From Opitutia bacterium UBA7876 (lineage in GTDB: Bacteria; Verrucomicrobiota; Verrucomicrobiia; Opitutales; Seribacteraceae), in NCBI GenBank assembly GCA_002500665.1, contig DLRY01000077.1, positions 1 through 47,250 on the forward strand: DNA of 47,250 nt, written 5' to 3'. The position numbers and the translations under genes were made by a program. Below, piece by piece: positions 25,801 to 33,991 of this stretch; position 1 is the stretch's first letter; every line of letters starts with the position of its first letter. The notes beneath the pieces were generated by a model. The model saw only the letters and a list, made by a program, of their open reading frames with translations. It was not told the origin of the DNA and made no database searches.

Positions 25801-27812
25801 ATGGAAGATCCTATATTTGGCACAGTGCCTTCAAGGCTACCGTGCAGGGAGTGGTGGTTCAGGATCCCGGAGTATATGTCCGTAATGATTCCTCTCTTTC
25901 GCTTACGGTCCAGTCATCAGTTAACAAGACGCTCGACCAAAACGGCAACCCCTTCAAGTTTTTCATTAGCTACACCGCCACCCAGTCCAGCGGGGAGACT
26001 TCCCTGATCTCGAATGCCCGGACCATCCGATTTCTTGACGAGGAGGCCCCCGTGCTTGAGCTTTCCCCTGCAACGGATGGAATCAACACCTTCATTCTTG
26101 CCGAAGGAGGAGTTCCCTATACCGATGTCGGGGCGGATGCCTTTCCCTGGCAATTCGGGACCAAGGGCTCCAGCGAAACCCTGATCACAAGGGCTTTCGA
26201 CGCGGTTGAGGAAGGTGCGGTGACCGATAAGATCAACCGCAACATCTTTCAAGGCTACCTCACCCTGGCCAATACTACCACAGGGGGAGCCCCGGTCCTT
26301 CGCGTCGATCCGATCACTGATGCGGTCAAATCCGTGAATGAGATCGGAAGCGCCGTTTCCGCCTTGATCCCGACCGACATCTCCGCACGAGATCAAATCT
26401 ACACGATTCGTTACGACGTCACTGATTCGGCCGAGAATGCGGCCAACCCGGCACTAAGGTATCTCGTCGTGAAGGACACACTTCCCCCCGTGGTTGCTCT
26501 TCCTACCACTCAACTCGTCATCATCGACTCCACCAGTATCTCAAATCCCGACGTCAGGGACGAGCAAAGCGTCAAGGACTACCTGATTTCGGACATGACG
26601 GCCCAGGATGCGAACAACTTCGACAGTAACTTGACTTGGAGCGTTACCATAACCAAGCCGAATGGGCAAAACATCCCTCCCGGTGGCACTGGGTACGACG
26701 AGCCCGTCAATCCGGGTGCCGCGAGCGGGATCGTATTTCCCATCAGAACCACGGATCCTGGGTATGTCGTTTCCATCACGGCTACTGATTCATCCGGGAA
26801 TACCAGCAGTCCGGTGACCCGGGAGTTGAAGATCGGGGACGCTCTTCCTCCAACCCTCACTTTAATGGGAAAATCCGTCATCCACGATTTTCTAAGGTTT
26901 ACTCCCAATGCGGGAGCGCCACCCGTTCCTCCTACGCAAGTCGATGAGATTACCGCCGTTGAGTACAATGCCTCAGGCTTTGGAGGAGGTGAGCATCGTA
27001 TGCTGGACGCGGCCTACGACTTCGTTGATCCTGGAGTGTACGCGGAGGACGAGAACGTGAACTGGTCCATCGACTCCGGTTTTCCCGACTGGGATGGCGA
27101 CGGGATTGGCGAGTGCTATGAATTCGTAAAGGTGACCGACCGAGCCGAGATGGAGTCCTGCACCTATCAGGGGGTGCCCACCTACTTGAAGATTCACGTC
27201 TACAGCGTTCTGCAGTCGACGACCTTGCAGCAAATGCAGAACACCCTTATCGGTGGCTATGGCTTTACTTCTTCGCCGAAGATTCCCAAGACTGACAACC
27301 TCGATCCGGTCGACGGTTATGCCTTCACCGATTCTGGAAAGGAATCCAACAACTCAAGGCTAACGAACCTTAATGCTACCATGTTGACGATCGAATACCG
27401 CGTGATGGACGGCTGGGGAAACCTCTCCAACATCGTCGTCCGCAACGTCTACATCTATGAGAGCTCCCAGTACGACCAGTATGCCTTCTTCGCCACGCCC
27501 ATCAATGGTCTTCAAAATGATCCTGGCGGGGTCATGGAGACGTATTTCAACGACGGAACCGGAACAAGTTATTTGACCTCCTTTAGGAAGGATACTGATG
27601 GAGACGGCATGAGCGACTACTGGGAGGCGGTTTTTCAGACCGACTACAAACTGCCTGATCCGTCTCATGCAAACCCCGACTGGAGCCAGCTCAACAACCT
27701 TACTCCGACCCAAGTCAGAAATCGGGTGCAGAGTACCCTTTTGGACGCGTCCCAGCTGGACGATATGAACACCAATTGGATTAATGGCTCGCACATTTTG
27801 CTGGGTCTGTAA
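22803..27812 (+). CDS. Giant secreted FecR-domain protein with bacterial Ig-like repeats
   Basis: 1669-aa surface or secreted protein of unknown function. The N-terminus (residues about 20-44) is hydrophobic and looks like a signal peptide ending near DVKA. A FecR-like beta domain follows (about 50-210, with GTAGIRGTMFQLM). The bulk is a series of DUF5011/HYR-like Ig repeats beginning near residues 484, 578, 691, 798, 1080, 1226 and 1348, each with (P)xVxL, then (F/Y)xDPG and a xDN motif. Near 1597 a calcium-binding type DTDGDGMSDYWE (thrombospondin-3-like) precedes the end. There is no PEP-CTERM or other sorting tail. The start is uncertain: the frame opens at TTG 22803, while a good GGAGG (22783-22787) serves ATGs at 22792 and 22798 in another frame. 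Related architectures are common in Verrucomicrobiota. Confidence 0.82.
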   Translation: MERFFQSPGIISPLGNFALAARVFVVLSSMCAALSLSLSGDVKATILIVSLEGEVSSLHLEDDFKVELDSSALGRKIDDQSILETGKDGSIGLLFSNGTLVAVKPSTKFYVREYSQRIFSPEGVLKPSELEEEPSRSKFLAHLDFGELVVKVPKLKKGSSMILSSPLGTAGIRGTMFQLMAVRNPITGDITGGLNLISGDVTFTDLEGREEKLVSGQSLHAATSQLGFKRAIQASTLLDLKSIYGPTLLGDVVPPTVEQLFPGASTVSGEDEDLSDRISMFPSPVLFTDSAGGWEVVHKVASEIFFDIETLEVQAGSYDFESMQYAVSVSSPVPPVQSLGSLKPLSSGGFSIPNPIDVLYLNPPVIEIHPGADRLSQQDLLIEYLVQRKNPSYPVSDHGPFKITSISSGKYPSYSSKAFDGTDLTAGVQVYNANAVDYSQLGQETKLTLYVDDLAVRKLPYPSGKPVSTTIAPTVRIVDNQKPIVAFVDGETQASPYLVTGIRGGVFVDPGISVLDNYYSESEIMAHMGYSTSLTESAFGSVDMGVAGVYSLTYQLISDPSGNIADSKTRWVQILDSEAPSITLYGSDPIYVDLNSSNVFKDPGAFANDNLDGVIEWESGRFEVVVEVLTDSGTQLYNQLNTTFEEVLALAKTQSSVNATFRFKYVVKDKAGNQSEASRQVVLLNSPFATPTIIMHGSNPHYHEVNTAFVDPGITAYKDMGSGVAPINLNDKVSAVAYSGTTISVIDSTVVNYDKLNGKYVDASGNEDISKRVFIRYTVVDQFGNDATLDREVRIVDTTPPVVTLNDSGGANFLNIQTGTPFVDPGAVASDNYDSSPVVTKSIQTIPGGQVLTDPSGSEIFQSLADRGFWEVGSYKIVYESVDANGNKGTAERSLVIQDTLAPDMAVISHAFMANPAIALNAHHDSSKAMISAVAPLPANISTALGQVAGYDYGLNSFNRTTPYVSEFGSSSDLYFKYTQLDLFDNSGTGMTTVEFQDAYGRSYIWHSAFKATVQGVVVQDPGVYVRNDSSLSLTVQSSVNKTLDQNGNPFKFFISYTATQSSGETSLISNARTIRFLDEEAPVLELSPATDGINTFILAEGGVPYTDVGADAFPWQFGTKGSSETLITRAFDAVEEGAVTDKINRNIFQGYLTLANTTTGGAPVLRVDPITDAVKSVNEIGSAVSALIPTDISARDQIYTIRYDVTDSAENAANPALRYLVVKDTLPPVVALPTTQLVIIDSTSISNPDVRDEQSVKDYLISDMTAQDANNFDSNLTWSVTITKPNGQNIPPGGTGYDEPVNPGAASGIVFPIRTTDPGYVVSITATDSSGNTSSPVTRELKIGDALPPTLTLMGKSVIHDFLRFTPNAGAPPVPPTQVDEITAVEYNASGFGGGEHRMLDAAYDFVDPGVYAEDENVNWSIDSGFPDWDGDGIGECYEFVKVTDRAEMESCTYQGVPTYLKIHVYSVLQSTTLQQMQNTLIGGYGFTSSPKIPKTDNLDPVDGYAFTDSGKESNNSRLTNLNATMLTIEYRVMDGWGNLSNIVVRNVYIYESSQYDQYAFFATPINGLQNDPGGVMETYFNDGTGTSYLTSFRKDTDGDGMSDYWEAVFQTDYKLPDPSHANPDWSQLNNLTPTQVRNRVQSTLLDASQLDDMNTNWINGSHILLGL

Positions 27813-27850
27813 CAATGGCACCCTTTGACGGGTTTGCTTCGGCTCCCTTC

Positions 27851-27925
27851 GCCCCCATAGTTTAACGGATAAAACAGTGGTTTCCTAAACCGTAGATCTA
27901 GGTTCGATTCCTGGTGGGGGCGCCA
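27851..27925 (+). tRNA. tRNA-Arg (anticodon CCU)
   Basis: Cloverleaf read by eye: acceptor stem GCCCCCA (27851-27857) with TGGGGGC (27915-27921), G discriminator and an encoded CCA (27923-27925). The T arm contains GGTTCGATTCC. The anticodon stem GTGGT/ACCGT encloses the loop TTCCTAA, giving anticodon CCU for AGG codons. It is a single gene between the giant protein gene and the AEC transporter; AGG is used often in the surrounding genes. Confidence 0.93.
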
Positions 27926-28011
27926 TTCTCGTCTGCCGGAACCGTTGATCCGGAGCGGTGAAGGCGCTTGCTTGATATCTTCGGGCGCTCTATTGGTTTA
28001 CCATACATGGG

Positions 28012-28959
28012 ATGGGAAGCCTGATTGACATTCTGACCTACGTGGCGCCTCCGGTACTGCTTCTTTTGTTGGGAGCGGCGTTGAGGAGAGCGGGGTGGTT
28101 CCGAGCCGAGGCGGATGCTTCTGTAAGCGTTCTTACGGTGCGCATTCTCTACCCCTGCTTTTTCTTCTATCACATAGTCGGCAGCGAGGAACAAATGGCC
28201 CCCTCGAGCCTGATGGTCAATGTCGGGGCAGGGTTCACCTGTATTTTCGTTGGCTTTCTGGTTGCCTGGCTAACCTCTCGCTTGACCCGGATGGAGACGA
28301 AGGTTGCCTCGTCCTTCACCTTTTGTTCGGGAATCTTCAATTACGGCTATTTTGCCTTTCCCGTGGCCATCGCGCTGTTCGGGGATGAGATACTTTCCAA
28401 GTTCATCGTTTTCAACCTCGGGGTGGAGATTGCCATCTGGACCATGGGTATTTTCTTCCTGTCGTCCTACGGATTCAGGATTTCACGCCTGTTCAACCCG
28501 CCCGCCCTTTCAATCCTTCTGGCCTTATTGGTTCGAAACCTTGGTGGTGATGCGATTGTTCCCGGCTTTCTCTGGGAGGTCGTCGAGATGCTTGGGCTCT
28601 GCTCGATCCCGGTCGGTCTATTGCTGATTGGCGGGAGTATATCCGACTTAACCAAGGACTTCCGGTTTTCCGAGGGCTACAAGATCGAGATTTCCTCTAT
28701 TTTGGTCCGCTTGATCGTGGTGCCTGCCTTAATGGTTCTTTATGCGCTTCTTGGCCCCATACCGGAAGATATGCCGTGGCTGAGACAGGTCTTGGTCGTG
28801 CAGTCAGCCATGCCGGCTGGAATCTTCGCCCTCGTCGTTGTGAGAATCTACGAAGGAGACCGAGCTACTGCAATGAGGGCAATCATGGCATCGATGCTTG
28901 GTTGTCTTTTTACCTTGCCGTTATGGCTGGTGCTTGGACGGCACTTGTTCGGCTTCTAA
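28012..28959 (+). CDS. AEC (auxin efflux carrier) family transporter
   Basis: 315-aa inner-membrane protein with about ten hydrophobic helices in two five-helix halves. Family features: PPVLLLLLGAALRRAGWF at the start, ILYPCFFFYHI, then SGIFNYGYFAFPVAIALFG (the polar break in the middle of the first half) and, in the second half, SIPVGLLLIGGSI and QSAMPAGIFALVVVRIYEGD. Bacterial members move malate, malonate or other small organic acids. The substrate is not indicated by its neighbours. ATG at 28012; it follows the tRNA gene by 86 nt. Confidence 0.87.
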   Translation: MGSLIDILTYVAPPVLLLLLGAALRRAGWFRAEADASVSVLTVRILYPCFFFYHIVGSEEQMAPSSLMVNVGAGFTCIFVGFLVAWLTSRLTRMETKVASSFTFCSGIFNYGYFAFPVAIALFGDEILSKFIVFNLGVEIAIWTMGIFFLSSYGFRISRLFNPPALSILLALLVRNLGGDAIVPGFLWEVVEMLGLCSIPVGLLLIGGSISDLTKDFRFSEGYKIEISSILVRLIVVPALMVLYALLGPIPEDMPWLRQVLVVQSAMPAGIFALVVVRIYEGDRATAMRAIMASMLGCLFTLPLWLVLGRHLFGF

Positions 28960-29010
28960 GCGATTTTAGCCCAAAGAACCGAAATGTAAATCCTTTGCGG
29001 ATTCCGAAAA

Positions 29011-29023
29011 AGCCAATAAGGCT
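29011..29023 (-). terminator. Weak stem-loop with T-tract after the coiled-coil gene
   Basis: On the minus strand AGCC-TTATT-GGCT is followed directly by TTTTTC. It lies just beyond the TAG (29029-29031) that closes the interrupted Ala-Pro tail, which suggests that the transcript normally includes the tail. Only four base pairs, so low confidence. The same 70-nt stretch is the tail-to-tail gap with the AEC gene; on the plus strand AATCC/GGATT can also pair. Confidence 0.3.
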
Positions 29024-29028
29024 AAGAA

Positions 29029-29118
29029 CTATGCACCGGGTGAGGGGGGCAACGGGTTGAGAGTTTGACCAGGAGCGGGAGCCTGCGTAGGAGCAGGTGC
29101 TGGTGCAGGAGTTGGAGC
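29029..29118 (-). other. In-frame Ala/Pro tail beyond the stop codon of the 29119-29643 gene
   Basis: After TAA 29119-29121 the same frame continues for 29 codons as a run of Ala-Pro and Thr-Pro pairs (start APTPAPAPAPTQ, end PLPPSPGA) and closes with TAG at 29029-29031. The gene itself ends KRAPAAPA, the same composition. The extension therefore looks like a coding tail cut off by one stop codon, either a nonsense mutation in this strain or a readthrough site. Confidence 0.55.
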
Positions 29119-29643
29119 TTATGCTGGTGCAGCCGGAGCCCGCTTATTTGCACCCCGAGCAGGAGAGGTGTCGCTGAAACCGGGAGAACTGACTTCACCA
29201 TAGTTCGCCTTTGCGTCAAGAGTCTCGTAGATATTCGTAATCGAGGTTTTGAGCTTACTGTACTCCTCGGCGTAGATAAGAGAAATTAAGTAGTTTTTGA
29301 ATTCCTTACGGTCCCTGATGATCTTCAGGTCGAGCTCTTCCATTTCCTGAGCAAACTTGATGTGCATCTTGTCGATTTCGGAATCAAACTTCTTGTGCTC
29401 CTTTTCCAAATGCTGCTTGGCTCTGGCTACTGCACCGATCAAGTTGCGACTGTTGCGACAATCCTTGGACGTGAAGTCGTGAAAGGATATGATCCCGGAA
29501 GCCAAAGCGGCGGCAAAAGCTGTTATCTCGGCCTCGCCTTTCTGAGCTTCTTTGGTAGCCCAGCCTTCGATTGCCTTGAGCAACCGGGATACAGCGGCCT
29601 TCGCTTCGTCGGAATCCGACAGATGTACTGAGTCGTCGTCCAT
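29119..29643 (-). CDS. Unrecognised helical coiled-coil protein with Ala/Pro tail
   Basis: 174 aa, family not recognised. Residues about 12-60 are helical with an Ala-rich segment (ITAFAAALASGIISF). Residues about 70-135 form a charged coiled coil (KQHLEKEHKKFDSEIDKMHIKF, EMEELDLKIIRDRKEF). The end is Ser/Pro/Ala rich (SSPGFSDTSPARGANKRAPAAPA) and continues past the stop codon as an Ala-Pro tail. There is no signal peptide or membrane segment. ATG at 29641-29643, with no Shine-Dalgarno sequence, in an AT-rich upstream region of about 120 nt that contains TTGACA on this strand but no well-placed -10. It stands alone between the AEC and AGCS transporter genes. Confidence 0.65.
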   Translation of the reverse strand: MDDDSVHLSDSDEAKAAVSRLLKAIEGWATKEAQKGEAEITAFAAALASGIISFHDFTSKDCRNSRNLIGAVARAKQHLEKEHKKFDSEIDKMHIKFAQEMEELDLKIIRDRKEFKNYLISLIYAEEYSKLKTSITNIYETLDAKANYGEVSSPGFSDTSPARGANKRAPAAPA

Positions 29644-29764
29644 TTAATGGTCAGGGGTAAGTGATGAGAGAAAAAGTTGGAGAATATAATAAAAAGATTA
29701 AGAGAATAACTAATTGTCAAATTATTTCTAACCGAATTTATTACTTCCCGGTCCGGGGGGCAAA

Positions 29765-31333
29765 CTATTTCCCAATTTTTTGCTCGTAATCCCTTAGCTG
29801 GTCACGGACTACGCGATTGAGGAAAATCATCCCAAGGATATTCGGAAAGGCCATTCCCAAGATCATCAAATCACTGAAATCGAGAATATTTTGCGCTGTG
29901 ATGACCGAACCCAGAAAGCTGAAAAGTAAAAAAACGAGTTTGTAGGCGACGGAGGAACCGTCACCGAACAGCCATACCCAGCAACGCTCTCCGTAATAGG
30001 ACCATGAAATCATTGTCGAGAAAGCGAAGAGAAAGACAGCAACCGATAGGACGTAGGGGAACCAGGGAATCACGCTTGCCATTGCCGCGGAGGTGAGCGC
30101 ACCGCCCTTGTTGCCATCTATGTAGTTCTGGAGGGTTTGCTGCTGACCTGGGTCCGCGGAAAAGGTGGAAGGGTCGTAGACCCCCGTTATGATGATGACG
30201 AGAGCCGTCATGGTGCAAACGACGATCGTGTCGATGAAGGGTTCCAGCAGGGCTACCACACCTTCTTCCGCGGGGTGGGAAACCTTGGCCGCAGAATGAG
30301 CTATGGCGGCCGATCCGATGCCGGCTTCATTGGAGAAAACTGCCCTTTTGACGCCGATTATGAGAATTCCCAAGAAGCCCCCGAGTCCGGCTTCGAAACT
30401 GAACGCGCTCTCGAAAATCAAAGCAAAGGCTCCCGGGATGGCAGTATAGTTCATGCCGAGTATTACCACGCAAGCAAGCAGGTAGACCCCGCACATGGTC
30501 GGCACGATCTTGGAGGCAACCTTGGCGATGCCCTTGATCCCTCCGAGAATAACGAGGCCTACGAGAATCGTCATGGTCAATCCGTATGCCCATGGGAATT
30601 CTTTCAGGATGGGGAACACGGATTTGATCAGGTCCAAGGATTGACCGACCTGAAAGGCGTTACCCCCGCCAAAGGAACCTCCTATGCAAAGTATGCAGAA
30701 CAAGCCCGCCAAGAAGCCTCCGAGGTGCTTGAAATTAAGCTCCTTCATACCTTCGGAAAGGTAATGCATGGCCCCCCCCATGATTTTCCCGTCGGGCCGG
30801 ACCTTTCGGTATTTCTGCCCGAGGAGGCATTCGGTGAACTTGGAGGACATGCCGAGAAAGCCGACGAGAATCATCCAGAAGGTAGCGCCCGGGCCGCCCG
30901 TCCCGATTGCAATGGCTACCCCGGCTATGTTGCCAAGCCCCACGGTTGCCGAAAGTGCGGTCGTGAGGGCCTGAAAGTGAGTGACTTCCCCTTCGCTGTC
31001 CTTGGAATCGTGTTTACCTCTCACAAGGTCGATGGCATGCTTGAATAACCGAACGTTCACGAAGCGCATCCGAAAGGTGAAGAAAAGTGCGCCGCCCAAA
31101 AGCCAAGCTACAACGAGGGGCATTTCAAGACCCGGAATTTTCCAAAACAGGAAGGATGCAAGGGGGGCTACGACGTACTCACCGAAAAATTGGTCGACGT
31201 GATCTTGCCATCCATTGACCGGGGAATTTGTTTCTCCAAGGCAGGCATTCGTGACGAACAAAAGCGCCAGGCAGCCAAGGATGAATCTTTTATTTGGTAT
31301 TTGATCAGGCATTTTTGCTTGGATGGTTGTCAT
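29765..31333 (-). CDS. Sodium:alanine symporter family (AGCS) protein
   Basis: 522-aa Na+- or H+-coupled amino-acid importer. About eleven membrane helices. Family blocks: TALSATVGLGNIAGVAIAI (the AGCS signature), GPGATFWM, MSSKFTECLLG, GGSFGGGNAFQ, and RAVFSNEAGIGSAAIAHSAA. The N-terminus also has a hydrophobic, signal-like stretch (residues about 18-33) seen in the longer members. ATG at 31331-31333. The gene is divergent from the LptF/G-like gene with only 39 nt between the two start codons, so the promoters must overlap the coding ends or the mRNAs must have very short leaders. The preferred substrate is probably alanine or glycine. Confidence 0.92.
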   Translation of the reverse strand: MTTIQAKMPDQIPNKRFILGCLALLFVTNACLGETNSPVNGWQDHVDQFFGEYVVAPLASFLFWKIPGLEMPLVVAWLLGGALFFTFRMRFVNVRLFKHAIDLVRGKHDSKDSEGEVTHFQALTTALSATVGLGNIAGVAIAIGTGGPGATFWMILVGFLGMSSKFTECLLGQKYRKVRPDGKIMGGAMHYLSEGMKELNFKHLGGFLAGLFCILCIGGSFGGGNAFQVGQSLDLIKSVFPILKEFPWAYGLTMTILVGLVILGGIKGIAKVASKIVPTMCGVYLLACVVILGMNYTAIPGAFALIFESAFSFEAGLGGFLGILIIGVKRAVFSNEAGIGSAAIAHSAAKVSHPAEEGVVALLEPFIDTIVVCTMTALVIIITGVYDPSTFSADPGQQQTLQNYIDGNKGGALTSAAMASVIPWFPYVLSVAVFLFAFSTMISWSYYGERCWVWLFGDGSSVAYKLVFLLFSFLGSVITAQNILDFSDLMILGMAFPNILGMIFLNRVVRDQLRDYEQKIGK

Positions 31334-31372
31334 TGAGATTGAGATTTCGCTTGCCTAAGGGCAAGGGTTAAG

Positions 31373-32542
31373 ATGACTGAAAACCATGACGGAGGCATTA
31401 TCTCGAAGATGGGTTTGATTGATCGATACCTGGGTCTGGAGTGGATCAAGTGGTTCGTCTTGGCCCTGCTCTTTTTGTTTTCGGTTTTGTTCATACAGGC
31501 TTTTTCGGACGATACCGATTCCTTCCGATACGTGAGCCAGCACGGTGGCTACGCATACTTGCTGGATTGGGTTCTAGGATACTTTCCATGGGTTCTCCCG
31601 ATTTCTAGTTTTTTGGCAACCCTCGTCTCACTCGGTTTCTTTTCCAGAAATTCCGAATTACTAGCGCTCCGGGCCCTAGGGAAGTCGAGCGCGGGTTTAG
31701 CCGCCCCTTATCTTTTGCTGGGCTTGTTGGTATCGTCACTTTGTTGGTTCTCCAAGAATTGGCACGATCCATTGACGAATAGTGGGCCGCGGATGGCTGA
31801 AAATCCGACTTTGTCGTCATTCAGGATGAAAGTCGGACAGGAACGAATTTGGCATTTTACCAAATTCGACGAGAGGGATCTTTCGGGTGAGGGGGTACAT
31901 GTTTACGCCTATGATGGGGATGGTTCCGATTGCTACCGTATCCGGGCGGAGTCGGCTTCATGGACCGAAAAGGGATGGACTTTTGAGAATGCAAGGTTTC
32001 TAGGTTTCCCAACTTCCAGGGGAGTTCCAATGCCGAGGGAGGACGGCATGGGTTTGAGGTGGAAGACCGAGCAAGTCGGGAGCGGATTTATCGTAGGGAA
32101 AAGAGCGAGTCCTCGTCTCAATAAGAACTTTTCCAGGCTTTCGCTTCTCCTGCAGAATGACGATCCGACAATCCACTTGACCCTCCGCAATCCACCGGAA
32201 GCGCTCACTTATGGCAAGTTGGTCGACGTTATCGAGAGTTATCCCAATCCTGCCTCGGCAAAACTGCGACCCTACGAATTGAGAAGGGCTCATCTTCTCT
32301 GGAGCGCCCCCAGTTGCCTCGTCGCGGTCGTTTGCGCTCTCGCTATTGGAATGAGGTCAAAGCCAAGCACCTTGGGACGGATTGCCGGGGTGTCGCTTGT
32401 AGGCATCATTCTTTTCTACGTCGTCAGGACTTTTTGCGATGCCTTGGGTGAGAAGGGAATCTTATCCGGTTGGTTCGCGGTCGGGATTCCGTATATTTGC
32501 GTTGTGGCCGCATGTTCCCTGCAAATGCTGAGAAATCGGTAG
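31373..32542 (+). CDS. LptF/LptG (YjgP/YjgQ) family permease
   Basis: 389-aa inner-membrane protein likely in the LPS transport ABC complex. There is a membrane helix at about 30-50, then the LDWVLGYFPWVLPISSFLATLVSLG and FFSRNSELLALRALGKSS block, the coupling-helix region diagnostic of LptF/G. A periplasmic beta-jellyroll part follows (about 125-285), then three more helices (about 300-385). ATG at 31373; an internal ATG at 31409 (MGLIDRYLG) is an alternative start. Only one permease is present here; its partner and LptB must be encoded elsewhere. Whether it is LptF or LptG cannot be told by eye. Confidence 0.85.
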   Translation: MTENHDGGIISKMGLIDRYLGLEWIKWFVLALLFLFSVLFIQAFSDDTDSFRYVSQHGGYAYLLDWVLGYFPWVLPISSFLATLVSLGFFSRNSELLALRALGKSSAGLAAPYLLLGLLVSSLCWFSKNWHDPLTNSGPRMAENPTLSSFRMKVGQERIWHFTKFDERDLSGEGVHVYAYDGDGSDCYRIRAESASWTEKGWTFENARFLGFPTSRGVPMPREDGMGLRWKTEQVGSGFIVGKRASPRLNKNFSRLSLLLQNDDPTIHLTLRNPPEALTYGKLVDVIESYPNPASAKLRPYELRRAHLLWSAPSCLVAVVCALAIGMRSKPSTLGRIAGVSLVGIILFYVVRTFCDALGEKGILSGWFAVGIPYICVVAACSLQMLRNR

Positions 32543-32560
32543 CCCGCGTCCAGGCTGGAT

Positions 32561-33991
32561 TTACTTATCGACTTCCCTAAGCTGAATGCTTTCCACGGTT
32601 TTGCCGTCGGCCAGAATGTTGGTTACCGTTACCAATTGGTCTGAAGGGTCGACCCAGCCATCTTTGCGAAGTCTCTTGATCGCATTTTGGATCGTAACTT
32701 CCGGATCTTTGGAAAAAGGCATGTGGAACGGCTCGATTCCCCAGATCAGCCTCAACCTGCGGTGTAGTCCCTCAACGTCCGTAAAGGCGAAGAGCGGAGC
32801 ACCGTTTGGCCTTAATGCGCCAAGCTTGGCGGCGAGGTCACCGCTGCGGGTAAAGACGAGGACGCCGGCGTTTTCAAGCCTCATGGCGAGCATCGCGGCG
32901 GATCGGAGCATTTTGGCCTTAGGTCTGAACAGCTTGAGCTCATCGGTGAGTCCAGGTTGAATTTCTGCCTCTATGCGGGCGGAAATTCGGTTCAAGAGCC
33001 GAGTGCATTCGACGGGTTGTTTGCCGACGGTCGTTTCCCCGCTCAGCATGAGACAGTCCACGCCTTCGTTGACGGCATTGGCGACGTCGCTGATCTCCGC
33101 TCGGGTCGGAACGGGGGAGTCAATCATGGACTCAAGCAAATGAGTGGCGACGATTACTGGTTTCCCGCGGGCCTCACAGGCGCCAACTGCCCGTCTTTGA
33201 ATAATCGGCAACTCCTCGAATGCGCACTCTATGCCGAGGTCACCGCGAGCGATCATCAAGGCGTCCGACGCGGATATGATTTCATCGAGATTGGTGACCC
33301 CTTGCTGGTCCTCAATCTTTGCAATCACTTGGGCTTCTGATCCATTTTCGCTCAGGAATCTCTTGAATAGGTCAATGGCGTCCGCATCACGGGTAAAGGA
33401 AAGGGCGAAGTAATCGTGCTTACACTCGATCCCCACAAGGGAATCCCCCCTGTCTTTCTCCGTGAGAGAAGGTAAGTCCGTTTCCGCTCCCGGCAAATTT
33501 ACGTGACGTCTGCTTCCGAGAACGCATTCCTGCAGTACCTTGCAATGGATGGCTCGCTCTTTCTTCTCCAGCACCTCAAGAGAGATCATTCCATTGTCGA
33601 GAAGGACTTTCCCTCCCACTTCAAGGTGGTCCGAGAGCTTCTCGTAACTGACCCGGATATGGACTAATCCATCTCCTTCAGGGGGATTCGATGCCAAATG
33701 GTGACTCAGCTCAACCACCTGACCCTCAGCAAGCTCAATCGGTCGGGGCAGGAAACCGGTTCGGATTTCCGGTCCCTTGACGTCCATCATGATTGCAGGT
33801 TCTCGGTTAAGGTTCAATCCGATCTCCCTAATTCTGGAAGTGACCTCACGCACCCAGTCGTGTTCTGCGTGAGCCATGTTGAACCGAAATACGTCTACAC
33901 CTTCGGCAACGAGGGCCTCAATCATTGCCTCGCTTTCGCTCGCGGGCCCAATGGTTGCGATGACTTTAGTCTGCCTGAGGAGCTTTTTCAT
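32561..33991 (-). CDS. pyk: Pyruvate kinase
   Basis: Final step of glycolysis, phosphoenolpyruvate plus ADP to pyruvate plus ATP. 476 aa. Motifs: TKVIATIGPASES, FRFNMAHAEH, MMDVKGPEIRTG, VIAKIEDQQGV (catalytic Lys and metal Glu), ALMIARGDLGIE, and VATHLLESMIDSPVPTRAEISDVANAV with LMLSGETTVG. The C-terminal allosteric domain is present from about 350. The ATG shares an ATGA overlap (33988-33991) with the stop of the MBL hydrolase gene, so the two are translationally coupled. Confidence 0.95.
   Translation of the reverse strand: MKKLLRQTKVIATIGPASESEAMIEALVAEGVDVFRFNMAHAEHDWVREVTSRIREIGLNLNREPAIMMDVKGPEIRTGFLPRPIELAEGQVVELSHHLASNPPEGDGLVHIRVSYEKLSDHLEVGGKVLLDNGMISLEVLEKKERAIHCKVLQECVLGSRRHVNLPGAETDLPSLTEKDRGDSLVGIECKHDYFALSFTRDADAIDLFKRFLSENGSEAQVIAKIEDQQGVTNLDEIISASDALMIARGDLGIECAFEELPIIQRRAVGACEARGKPVIVATHLLESMIDSPVPTRAEISDVANAVNEGVDCLMLSGETTVGKQPVECTRLLNRISARIEAEIQPGLTDELKLFRPKAKMLRSAAMLAMRLENAGVLVFTRSGDLAAKLGALRPNGAPLFAFTDVEGLHRRLRLIWGIEPFHMPFSKDPEVTIQNAIKRLRKDGWVDPSDQLVTVTNILADGKTVESIQLREVDK

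Noticed and set aside
30137..31048. 303-codon frame opposite the AGCS symporter gene
   Set aside because: Composition is that of a shadow frame (many His, Gly, Glu without domains) and the symporter gene is unambiguous.
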